The notes beneath the pieces were generated by a model. That model saw only the letters and a program-made list of their open reading frames with translations, was not told the DNA's origin and ran no database searches. The translations under genes were made by a program, and so were the position numbers. 64,000 bases of DNA from Zopfochytrium polystomum. Taxonomy: Eukaryota; Chytridiomycota; Chytridiomycetes; Chytridiales; Chytridiaceae. Positions 24,870 through 35,600 of this stretch are shown one piece after another (within the stretch, counting starts at the first letter, position 1; the number at the start of each line of letters is the position of its first letter). The stretch covers positions 310,001 to 374,000 of the forward strand of contig JAIVFJ010000001.1 of assembly GCA_025765615.1 (NCBI GenBank). Direction: 5' to 3'.

Positions 24870-26318
24870 CCCTTTCGAAGGGAAGAAAAAGAAAGGACCA
24901 TATGCCGCTCTTATCCTCCACACAGAGGGGGTGTCGTGCGCCCGCTCGCTCACACGTCAGGCAGCCTTACCTTCCCCGCCGCCGTGTCCGTTGCCGCCCA
25001 AGGGCAGGCTTGACGCGCAGCAGCAGAGCGCCTCGAACACAAACACTCACACCTGCCCCCAACCACCCCACCCCCCGCCGTCCCGCACCGTGATCCCCAC
25101 CCGTCAGCCTACAATCAAAACGCGTGATCAAGAATCAGCGCGCGAGTCGCCCATCCCCCAACCGAAATGAACCGGCCACAAGCACCTCTGTCCTTACCAC
25201 CAGTCACACCAGTCTACTTTGCCTTGAAATACACTTCCCCCCACCGTCTCAAGTCTTTCTAAGCTGGAAGATTGAAACCATTTGGTCGGCTTCCTCTCAG
25301 TCTTTGCTTCTCAATGCAATGTGGGATGGAATTAGGTGGGTTGATGGGTAGGGTTCATGGATGCTTGTGATTGTTGGCTGAAGGGTGCTAACCATGGGCA
25401 CTCGTGGCACTGGCGGCCAGCATGCCGGGGAAAACAATGCGCACATTCCTGGGTGCGAAGTTGCTGGCAAAGGCCCCATTCAAAATTAATGATTGGGTTT
25501 GCGAGGTCGTTCGACCTTTCAAAAATAAGTGCCGTGATCAAGGAGATGCGCACACACTTTGTTCCTGGTATCGTGTCATCACGGGTGTTTGCTCACGCCA
25601 GCCAGCTGGGCTTGGTGTGTTGGTGATGTTTGGAAGACATGAAGATGCCCTTCCTTGTCGTTTGTATTTTTTTTTTTTTTTGTTTTTTTTGTTTTTTTGA
25701 ATGGGGAAGACGAGAGATACTGTATCCTTGTCATGCGTATGCATGCAACGCCCCTCAGACTCTCAAACACCCCCTTCCCCCCCCTTCCTCTCGTCAATAA
25801 CAGTGACGTCTCTCCTCTACTGTTGCTATCGTGGCCGCCATCCACTGTGATGCGCCCGATCTCCGCCTCACGTTGCGGTTCCTGCGTTTGGTGCTTTTCT
25901 TGCTCACAAGAACGATGGAGTGGCAGATTCCGGCGAAAGCCGAGACAACATCCCCAACAGCCCCCATCACGAAAACACCTTTCCCCCCCAAAACAGCACA
26001 GAGGTTGCAGGGCGTCGTGCGTGCGTGCTTCATCGGGCTTCATCACTTCCACTCCCCCCATGGCGGTAGGCAATCGAGCGCCGTGTTGCCGGGACTCTCC
26101 CGGTGTGAGGGATTGAATCTCGTTTACCTGCCGATAAGAACACCCAAGACCCTTGGTTTTCACTATGCCCCACTCTACCTCTTTGACTCAAACCTGGACT
26201 GCAATAGCCCATCAGTGGTCTCCGGCGCTGTCAGATTTTTCGCAAACTTCTAATGGCTTGATTGGATTTTGTCGCCGCTCTCTTGGAGCTGATAAATAAT
26301 TCCGCCGTCTCAAAAAAT
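24866..26318. other. Intergenic, no supported gene
   Basis: The left part is C-rich and probably promoter. A T-rich run occurs at about 25666-25698. Open frames on both strands (for example 25579-26163, minus) overlap each other and show no domains or splice structure. The region ends at the TA target of the Tc1-type element. Confidence 0.5.
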
Positions 26319-26320
26319 TA

Positions 26321-26475
26321 CAGTAGTTTGCGAAATTGTTGGCACAACCTGATTTTTCAGCACAAAAAAAGTTCAATCAGTGGCCACTAAGTAAAAAGAT
26401 TTTGTCGGCCAAACACCACTCCCGCCCACCAGATTCTCTCGAAATTCTTCTCGCCAATTAGTGGAAGGACTTGTC
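26321..26475 (+). repeat. Left terminal inverted repeat of the Tc1-type element
   Basis: These 155 bases match the reverse complement of 29347-29501 except at three positions (two near 26350, one near 26388). The outer end CAGTAGTTTGCGAAATTG is the likely transposase-cleaved end. The inner end CTTGTC sits 25 bp before the passenger start codon, so this repeat must contain or adjoin the passenger promoter. Confidence 0.95.
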
Positions 26476-26500
26476 AAATCAAGTTCTGCAACTCGTGCAT

Positions 26501-28212
26501 ATGATTCGACCTCCACGAGATTCGATTGGGGTGGATTCACCATCGACTGACGACCACCCATCCAGCCCACCTGATCTAGTAGAGATTGATGATACCATCC
26601 TTCTCGATGGTGACAATCCTGATCATCTCAACGCCAAACAGCCTGACCCTCTCCCTGTCGTTCGTGACAACAGTCGCTTGAATGAATCAAGTGCTGTTGA
26701 AGACGGTGTTGTTGAGGACGGTGGCATACCCTTCGACAAGGCTGGTCCGCATGTCATCAACGGCAAGGGCGAAAAGCGACCGAAATTCACTGTCCAGTTG
26801 ACTTTAACATTCCTCAGTCAGACTGGAGAAAGTAATCCGAGGGTTGTGACGACTGTCAGTGCCGTGGACTTCAAGTTTGACTCCACTCTTTCTTTTGAGA
26901 GCTTCACTCAAGAGGTCATCCGTGTGGCCCGCAGCGTGCCTAAGCTTGAACTATCTTCTGGGACAGATGGAGCCCCTCTACCAGAGAGCGTAATGCTCAA
27001 TTGGTACGTTCTAAACGCTGCCCGCATTGGGGCGAAAAATAAGAGCATTCAGCAACTGCGATCGGACAACGAATGGGCACATATGTGGGATGTTCTGGAG
27101 GCTGGCAGTCGTAAACATGTGAACATTGACGTTACAATCAAGGTCGAGGTAGTACGCCCGTGATCTGCATTTTCTCCCTCCCCTGTCGTGCCATTCTCAT
27201 CGTTACTGTTATTTTATAGGCCCATATACCGAAGCGACAGAAGGACAAGAGTGGAGCAAAGAAAATTGGGCCGGAAAAAGACTCAGCTCTGGACGAGAAA
27301 GAAACAAAAGTCGTTCGTGTGTACGAGCGTCTCAAAAGAACTCATGAGTGTGGATTGTGCTCCTCTGAGGTGCGGGCATGCTTTAGGTTTGCAAATGGAA
27401 ATCATTTGCGCCTCTCGTTTGGCATGTTGCGAAGCTGGAGCTTGAAGATTGTGAGACTTACTCTGATTCTTCACTCAAAAACTAACAACCCTTCAACTCA
27501 GGTTGAACAAATGGATAAGCACAATTTTGCGACAGTAAATGATGCGAATGAGACCCAATTCAATGCAAAAGCCGAGGTGAATTTTTTATCACCGCCCAAC
27601 GGAGGGGACTTTGATGCATATAAAAGTCGGCGCGTGGGTCAAAAGCGACAAGATGAGAGCGAAGAAGACATTGCGCAGCGGAGCTCCAAACGCAAGCGGA
27701 TTGAGGGCGAATCGACTGGCAGGATGGCAGATCTGCAGTGGCCGTCCCCGCAATTCTATTCTTTGGGATCACAATCGTTCAACGCACCATTCTTTGGAGC
27801 TCCTTTTCCATACCCACTCTTCCCGGGATATCCATTTTTCTCCCCACCTGGGCTTCCAGCAAACACCGCAATGCCAGGGATCGTTCCACACCATGCCGGG
27901 GATCCACGTTTGGACGCGATTACAGCTAACCGACCACCGCTTCAACCAGTTAATTTGACAAATCGGCCGCAAAAAAGGACAAACTACTCAGACTTCAATC
28001 CTGAGCCCTTCTTCGAATGGCTGATAAGTGTTGAGGCCCCCATTGATATGGTCCGACTTCGCAGTGCTTTTGCACAGGCTGGTGCCAATTTGGGGAACTT
28101 ACACCAACTCCAAAATGAAGACTTGAAGGAGGCTGGGCTGAACAAGGGAGAAATTTTGAACTTACGGGAGTGGTTTGACGCATACATGACACAAAGGATC
28201 GAAAAGCAATAA
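26501..28212 (+). CDS. Transposon passenger protein with C-terminal SAM-like domain
   Basis: The CDS joins 26501-27148, 27220-27450 and 27502-28212 (both introns GT-AG, phase 0) and encodes 529 residues. The N-terminal 80 residues are acidic and probably disordered. An alpha/beta region of about 120 residues follows. Next comes a short Cys-containing module around residue 257 (HECGLC, then GNHLRLSFGML), a basic stretch near residue 356 (SSKRKR, likely nuclear signal), a Phe/Pro-rich segment, and a helical C-terminus at about 462-523 (FFEWL, then LREWF) that looks like a sterile-alpha-motif fold. I recognise no enzyme motif. It lies wholly inside the inverted repeats and shares a bidirectional tail with the transposase, so it is mobilised with it. 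It may assist, regulate or target transposition; that is inference. Confidence 0.85.
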
Positions 28213-28226
28213 AAAAGTTTCCTTTA

Positions 28227-29307
28227 TTAGATGTATCCACAGCTTTCAATGCAACTCCTCGCAATTTCTGGTGTAACCACACGATAAACCACTTTTGAAA
28301 GTGCGGCCCATCGACCTTCTGACTCATCAAGGCCGTATTTGCGCATGTCGCGTTTCAGTAAGCCGAAAATCTTTTCGCATGGCATGAAGTCCGGACTGTA
28401 TGGTGGAAGAAAGATCAAACGCGCTCCTAAGCAATCGACATTCAGTTTGTGTGTGTAACGAGAAATACAGGAGTGCTTACCCTTCTCCTCAACAGCGGCA
28501 AGTAAATCGGCGTTGTGGTGGATCTTGCAATTGTCAAGAACAAGCACAGATAATGGATTGGGGTACGCGTTCATAAACGGAAGCTAAGGATGCTGATAAG
28601 GTTAGTCACCATTCGAAAGAGCTTCTAAAAATACAAACCACTCGAGATAAGATGAACTCATTGAAAGTCTCAGCGTCGTAACTCCCCTTCACAACGCCGA
28701 CAGAGAGCAATCCAAACTCTGACACCGCTGGTAAAATCGAAAACCGATCTCCTCGAACAAAAACCTGATCTTTTTGAGGCTGCTGACCTTTGAGTCCCCA
28801 CCCACGTCGCCTTTGCACTGTTCTTTCGTCTTTCGAGCTTTCGTCAAGGAATATAAGCTGATCGTGGTGATACTCCCGCGCAACCATATTCATGAACTCT
28901 GCCCTTTTGAGGCTGTTTCCCTCAGCGGCGAGTTTTTTAAGCTGCTGGTTTGTGTACCCAGCACGACAGAGATATCGAAAGACAGTGGCTTGGTGGAGGA
29001 CAATATCTCGGCGAAGTGCAAGCTTCAACTTAAGTTCGCCGAGATGGAGGTCGGGGTTCTCGAGGACAAGGGCTTCTAGGGCGTGAATGTCGACCCGTGA
29101 TGCCTTCCGCTTACGCCCAGGCGAATTGAGGTCATGTCTTGGTCGATCTACTTGTCCTGTTCTGTTGAACAAAGCCAGAACTCTGAAGAAGGTGCGCCTG
29201 GAAAGAAAACCTTGAAGGATCCGGACGATCGATTTCTGACTGAATCCCAAATCCCGAAGCTGGATGGCAAGAAGCTTCACTTGAGGACTAATCTTTCTGA
29301 AGGCCAT
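28227..29307 (-). CDS. Tc1-type DD34E transposase
   Basis: Exons 29307-28642, 28583-28481 and 28426-28227 on the minus strand give 322 residues, close to the usual 340. Two helix-turn-helix units (about 10-48 and 75-118) are separated by a basic GRKRK linker, as in the bipartite paired-like DNA-binding region. The catalytic triad is D155 (FLDES), D239 (LVLDNC) and E274 (in PPYSPDFMPCEKIFG), with 34 residues between the last two only if the 54-nt intron (28427-28480) is removed. The enzyme cuts at the inverted-repeat ends and inserts at TA. The first ATG in frame after the right inverted repeat is 29307. No inactivating change is visible. Confidence 0.92.
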
Positions 29308-29346
29308 GCTCGTCGCAGCGCTGCGGCGATGTGATCGAAGACAACT

Positions 29347-29501
29347 GACAAGTCCTTCCACTAATTGGCGAGAAGAATTTCGAGAGAATCTGGTGGGCGG
29401 GAGTGGTGTTTGGCCGACAAAATCTTTTTACTTTGTGGCCACTGATTGAACTTTTTTTGTGCCGAAAAAACAGGTTGTGCCAACAATTTCGCAAACTACT
29501 G
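29347..29501 (-). repeat. Right terminal inverted repeat of the Tc1-type element
   Basis: This 155-bp partner of 26321-26475 ends CGCAAACTACTG next to the TA duplication. The transposase start codon lies 40 bp inside it, so this repeat probably also provides the transposase promoter. Confidence 0.95.
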
Positions 29502-29503
29502 TA

Positions 29504-29800
29504 ATGCCACCGATACACCAAATCTTTCTTCGCCTTTTTTTCGGCGGGGAGGACTGCCCCAAAGTAGCCGAGACAGGCGTGACGCCCGGCTCGCCAGCAT
29601 CCGGGCCTCCTTCAGTGTTGGAATAATAGAATCAGACTATTGATGGCCATTGAACACTGCAAATGTTTTTTTCGTGCCGATACCGCCCAGCGGAAGTCGG
29701 GACCCTTCCAAACGAAGAGGAAGAAGAAGAAGAAGAAGGAAACACGGACCCGCTCACAAGGTGAGAGAGTGAGTGCCGGCGCCAGGAGGGACGGCCGCGA

Positions 29801-29831
<31 letters not shown>

Positions 29832-32656
29832 CTTCCTGGCCCGACCCCTCCTTCCCCACCCTCACCAACTCCCATCAACTCTCTCGCCCCCCTTCCCATT
29901 CCATCCCAACACCGTCCTTCTCTTCCTCGATGGGTACTCCACAGAGACGCGTCCGCCTCGACAGCATTTCACGGACTGCGGCTGTTTGTTGAACCAGGGT
30001 GAACTTGTGCCCCCCTCCCTTTCCCTTCCCCCTCTCTCACCACCCACCAAAACCCTACCAATCTCTGCTTAACCGACAACGGCCCTCCACCCCCTCCCCG
30101 CGGACTTCGCCTTTCCTGCTACCAGCCTACGCACGTCTCCCTGCCGCAGACGCTGCTTTCATCCCATCGGCTCCTTTCCTATCGGCGGGTTCCAGTCACT
30201 TGTTTCTTAGCTTCGACGAAGCTAAACATTGCGCTCAAAACATTTCCACCTTGACAGAGAATGCGATACACGCGTCTCACTGGCTTTCAGCCACAAGCGG
30301 ACTATCCAGTAACCACTATCACCGCAAACGGCGAAACTATCCTGGTCAGCCCAAGCACTTCCACGTCCTGGAGGCTCTTCAAGACCAACACCACTGGGGC
30401 GTGGATAAAGTCCTTGGCCGGGGTGGTGAAGCCACCGTCTAGGGGGTCATTCCGGACGCCTTCCGGCCCGATGCCATGGACGTCGATGTTGGTTTCGTTC
30501 CACATACCCTTGTCATCCTTCGTTGCGCCAACATTCGATTCCATTTCTCCCGTTCGGTCCTCGCAACTCCTCCTTACTCAGTTATCCTCCCTACACCTCA
30601 TCTTTCAGCCTTCTCCAGCGTCTTCCTCGCAAGATCGGATCGCGGAGAAGGTCAGCAACAGAGGCGTGGGGAACTTAGTCGAGGAGCTCTTTCACCACGC
30701 GACCGGATCTTCCCAAAGCTAAGTCCAGGCCATCAGCTTTGGTTTTTTCCTGAAGCCACGGCCATGGCTCTCGAAATGGTCCGCGGGGTCAACCTGGCAG
30801 AGTTTTCGAAAGAAAATACCTTTGACGAATTCGCAGAACTATTTCTCTTTATCGCTTTCTGTGTCGTCAGGCTCAAAATTCACTATGCCGACGCTCATCT
30901 CCTTGTTCCTGGAGATAGTGGAGGCGGACAGCTTGTGTCACGGTCACCGCTTGTCAAAGGGACTAAAGGCCTTACCAATTGCCTTCTAGTTGCCTTTATA
31001 TTCCACCTCCACTGCTCGGCTGGGGCCATTTGGCAAACAAGGCCGACTGTGTCGCCCTCTTCGGTTTGAGCCTTAAGGGCCCCAGTCGTGGATCGAATCA
31101 AAATCTTTGGAGGTCTGTGAGAGAACTTCACGTCATCCGCTTTGTCTTCCTTCCTTGTCGAACTCCGATGCTTCACTTCCCGCTCTGCATCGTTACCTTC
31201 GTCTGCCACTTTGTTACCTTCGTGTCATTCTCCGCTCCCTTACTTTCCGATGTATCACTCTCCGCTTCCCCTGTCCTTCATATCGGATAACTCTCAACCA
31301 TCGGACTTCTGGCAGTATAAAACCGCCCTTTTGCAGTACCAATAAAAAGGGACCTTCCACTACGCTTCAAAGGACCCTTCCTTCGAATTCCCTCACAAGG
31401 TCGCAAGAAGGACTAAAAATTTTTAATCTACGCTCGATCGATGGTGGAAATAACAGTCCGAAGCTCTACCCAAAATAAACTGTTAACCGAAAATCGGATT
31501 TGGTTGGTCCTCTGTTTCCGACTTTACATGCATCCCCTGGAGGGGATATGGCAAATATCCTTTATCTGATTTTTGGATGACAGCCAAAGCTTCTTTCAGG
31601 AGTGCCGGCTGGGTCCGCGCGAACGAGGTCACCCAGAGGATTAAACCCTGCCGGCCAACACGTCGCCCTTGCATTCTTCTGGCCCAAACATGATTTCCTT
31701 GAACAAGTGACGGAGTCAAAGCCGGCCGACGCGGCGACCTGCAATCGAGATCGCAGTTCAAGGAATGGCTGGCGATGATCGAGGTCACGATGATAACTAT
31801 CGGCTAGCGAAACAGGCAGCACGGTCAATTCAGCGATGGATTGAACAGGGAGAATGCAGTGGGACGCTCGCGTTTTTGCATGCGACTGTCTGCGAAATGC
31901 GCAAGAAAATAACTCAGCTCTCAAGCCGCTTGCCGCTCATCGCTTTATCCTATTCTTCTCCCGATCAAGTTCTCTTGGTTCTCGTATACTTCAGTGTAAG
32001 GTGAAGGTGTAAAAGTAGACTTTGGGGAATCACGGGAATTCTGACAAAATCTTCATGAACAAGACTAATAAGCTCATTCCCTCACCGCAGCGGCCGCCGG
32101 AATCATTTCACAACGGCAGCTGTTTCCGCATCGAATTGGGGAACCCTGGCGCTTCACCCATACAAGAACGAAGAGGGGACGTGTGGATGTGTGGCTGACA
32201 CGATTTTGTCGCACTAACATCGCCGCAACGCTCGTCCGCTGGCCTGCAGCCATGAAGGGGACGGTACGTGTGCGGGGATTTGTGCAGGGCGCAAGTTCAC
32301 AGCTCGCCCAAGTCTTAAATGTTTAGCGTGTAATCGTTCGCTTCCTAAGGTGGTCTGGCCATCGGCACTTTCCAGCTTTCGCAGTTGCCGAGTTTCCTGA
32401 ATGCCCTGGGGACGGTTCTCGGTCCGTTTGAAGCGTGGGTTCGTGGAACTGTTGGGCAGCGGCCTTTGGGGTGTCGCGAAATTAGCGCGAAAGGAGGCGA
32501 CGGTTTGCAAGGTATCAGAGCCTTACCAATGACCGCAACAAGAAAGGCTCGGATCTCGCCCTCTCCAAAAAATTATTAGCCGTTTGACAAGTTCGGTGGG
32601 TGGCTGAGCAACAAACAGCAGCACGCACTGAATTAGTGTCGTCGTCCAATCCCAGC
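29504..32656. other. Region without a confidently supported gene
   Basis: An (AC)n tract lies at about 29803-29828 and pyrimidine-rich sequence extends to 30100. Overlapping plus-strand open frames at 30261-31069 have some protein-like stretches, but no domain or splice model that I could validate. A short frame at 31765-32004 begins MAGDDRGHDD and could be a first exon. I cannot assign function to any of them. The last few hundred bases must include the ATG11 promoter. Confidence 0.4.
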
Positions 32657-35600
32657 ATGCTTACGGTCTTCGTTGCGGAAACCGGAGTGCGCCTCCCTCT
32701 GCGATCGCTTAGTTCCGTTGACGGGTGAGCATTCTTTCTTGATCGGGGAGGATGGAAAAATAGGAGACCACTTCGCCAAATGGTCGATCGCCAACCCAGA
32801 GTCGTCCATCCAAGCTAATGGAGGAAGGATGGGATGGGAGATGACTTAGATTGCCCGCTCTGGTGATCGAGAGTCGTACAGCCAATGAGGGTCATGGCAG
32901 TCCTGCGCAAAGCCGCTGCGCCTCCCAGAATGATACTAAGAAATTCATGATCACGTGCAACAAACAGGCTCAACGGTCTGAAGCAAGAAATTCAGACCCT
33001 TTCTTCAATACCAATAAGCTCGCAAATACTGCTAACAGATAAGGGTGGTCAAGTCAAGGCGGAACTCCTGTCTCAAGCTTTACTGGACGATGGTTCGGTA
33101 GGTGTGACCCATGGCTGGAGCACTGTCACTGATCAAGTTCAGGAGGATCTGGTGGTATATGTGTTCAACCGTCTGGCATTGAATCAGGCGTCACAGAGTG
33201 TCCTGAATGGGTCTATGGTTGAAATTGAGCCGCCAGTTCCTCTCGAAGGTACATTTTCAACATCAAGATATCTGACTGACTAAGTCTGCATTTGCAGTTC
33301 TTCGACTTGTTTCCCCGTTCAATGAGAGGAATGGCGTGTCCTTGCAAGAGCAGTGCTCAGCGTATGCATATGCCTTCCAGTCCCACACTTCTTTTGCAGT
33401 GGCAAATTGGAAGACAGCACAAAATCACTTACAAAGTTGTGAACGCCTTGTGCAAGGTAATGACAACAAATTCTGCTTTCAATTAACGCCTTTTTTAAAG
33501 AACAACGTGTCCAAGCAGAAGCTCTTCGAATAGCAGTTACTAATCTTCAAGTCCACAGCAAGTGTGTAACTCTCCTGCTTAGTCCCTCCCTGATACTGCC
33601 CATTTAGATCCGTTTGCGATGCATTTGATGCGTATAATGGATTTGCACAGAAGGAGTTCCTCAAGCATGCTGCCTTGTTACATAGGTTTGTGCAACCTCA
33701 CAACAGCTTAACCTCACAACAGTTTCTTCCAATAAGTTTTCCATCAGACCTACAAGCACTCCACCGGATACCAGTTCATCCAATTATAGCAAAAGAGGAA
33801 CACCGTTTCCTTTCAGATTACGTCCCAGAAGAAAAGCTGATGACTTGGGCTGAAAGCTGCAAAGCTGCCCATGGCAAGTCCTTTTTTCAGGTTTTCAAGA
33901 ATATTGATATCAATGCAGATCAACTGGTGAAGAAAACAGCCGTGGTTGCTGAGCAAGTGAGGCACATTAAGACAGGGACAGAATCAGAGCTACGGCATTC
34001 CTTGCAAATTGAGTATGTAAGATTACTCTAATTAAGTCTGCTAACATTGTCAGTTTTGATAAAATGGACCAACAAATACGAGGTGTGAGAGACCTGCTGA
34101 GCCAAATGGGAGACAGGCGCCGTCTTATTGAACGAGATAATGGCCGTGTTGAGGCAACCTTTCGGGATTCAAACAATGCTATTGCAATGGAAACCATCTC
34201 CGCACTCCATCACCTCTATGAAATTCACCGGAATGAGTATTTGCAGGAGATAATTCACTTTGATAGTGTCATCAGAGACCAACTCACAGACATCGCCTCA
34301 AGCAAGCTTCACCTTTCTTACTCACTGGCGAGTCGACTTCAAACCATATCTCAACTGCAATCTGTCATCGCAGCTGTCTCTCCCCAATTGTCAAGTCTTA
34401 CATCGTCACTGTCGTCCCACGAGCAGGCCTTTGCTCAGCTCTTACATGTGCATCGAATGCCACCTGCATGGGCTGCCTGCCTCGTTGAGTGTGTTCGCAG
34501 GAAGGAGTACGTCCGCTTTTTTCTCAACAAAGCCAGAGATGTTGCTGAAGTGCTTGCCAAATTTCGGAGACAAGAGGAAAAGCGCCGCGATAACTTCAAA
34601 GGGGAAATTGTGCGATACCTCCCAGCAAAACTCGTCACTGGCCTGGATGACAAAGTTCCATCCTGGGAAATTCAAGTGTCCAACACCAAAGATAACTTGC
34701 CAAACATCACCCGGAACGATTTAGCAGGCAGGCTTCCACATTATGCTATCGCGTCTAACCTAAAATGGTGACAGAGTTTGAAAAGCTGGTTAATCATTTG
34801 AGAGCAGCAATGAACGATGTGGACCCTTCCAGTTCTGGACTCCGGGGATCGCAGTCATCTGGAGGAGTCCATCACAATGACTCCATTTCTAAATTGCAAG
34901 CAACTTTATTGAAGACCTTGCCACAGATTGACTCATTAAGTTCCGAGTTTGAAAGGATTTTATTGAAGTCTGGTTTAAGCGAGAGAGCCTCAAAACTTGA
35001 AGAGGAAGTTCTTAAACTTAGAGGTCACTTGTCAGAAAGAAGCGGCGGGAACTTAGGGAGCAGCCCTGGAACAGGCGACCGGGGCTCAATATCACCATCA
35101 CCCACAACAACAAAGCGGCATCTGGGAGGCAAAGCTATTAGTGCAGGAACATTTGATCTCCGCTCTGTTGACCCGTTGGAGCTCTCGAGGGCTGAAGAAA
35201 CAATCAAGGTTGGCTTGATTGTGTCTCACTAATACTGACCTGATCCTAGGCCTATGAGGGCCGCATCAAAACCCTTGAAGGGCTACTTCAACGGAGCTAT
35301 CTTCAAATGTCAGCCTCCCGCTCAACAGAACGCACTGTTACCAGTGATTCTCCCAACATAAGCTCACCTGCGGTTGCTCTGCCCAAACCAGACGCAGTCA
35401 AGTCAGCTGAGACAGTCATTAGCACTTTGACAAATGAAAATCAATCACTGCAAAGCAAGCTTGAATCTGCTGAGTCAGAACTTACCCGTCTGAAGCTGAG
35501 CATGGCAACGTTGGATTCTCGACACAATCTTGTTTTGGCAGATCGCGACCGGGAACGTGCAGTTGGCGATGCAGAGCGGCATCAGCTTCGACTTCGCTGT

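Larger units (their letters stand above)
26321..29501. mobile_element. Tc1-type DNA transposon with a passenger gene
   Basis: This 3,181-bp element is bounded by TA target duplications (26319-26320 and 29502-29503) and by 155-bp terminal inverted repeats that begin CAGTAGTTTGCG. Two intron-containing genes fill almost all the interior. The passenger runs rightwards from just inside the left repeat, and the transposase runs leftwards from just inside the right repeat. Their stop codons are 14 bp apart. Only three mismatches separate the repeats, and both reading frames are intact after splicing, so the copy is probably recent and may be active. Most Tc1-type elements are 1.3-2.4 kb and carry only the transposase. 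Confidence 0.95.

Noticed and set aside
25579..26163. 195-codon minus-strand frame
   Set aside because: Low-complexity Lys end encoded by a T-rich run, no domains, and overlapped by equally long frames on the other strand.
30261..31069. Candidate gene from two overlapping plus-strand frames
   Set aside because: I could not find a splice path or domain that links them; left as unassigned.
33686..33722. A 37-nt GT...AG segment in ATG11 exon 5 as an intron
   Set aside because: It is shorter than every other intron here, and reading through it keeps the frame and gives sensible protein sequence.
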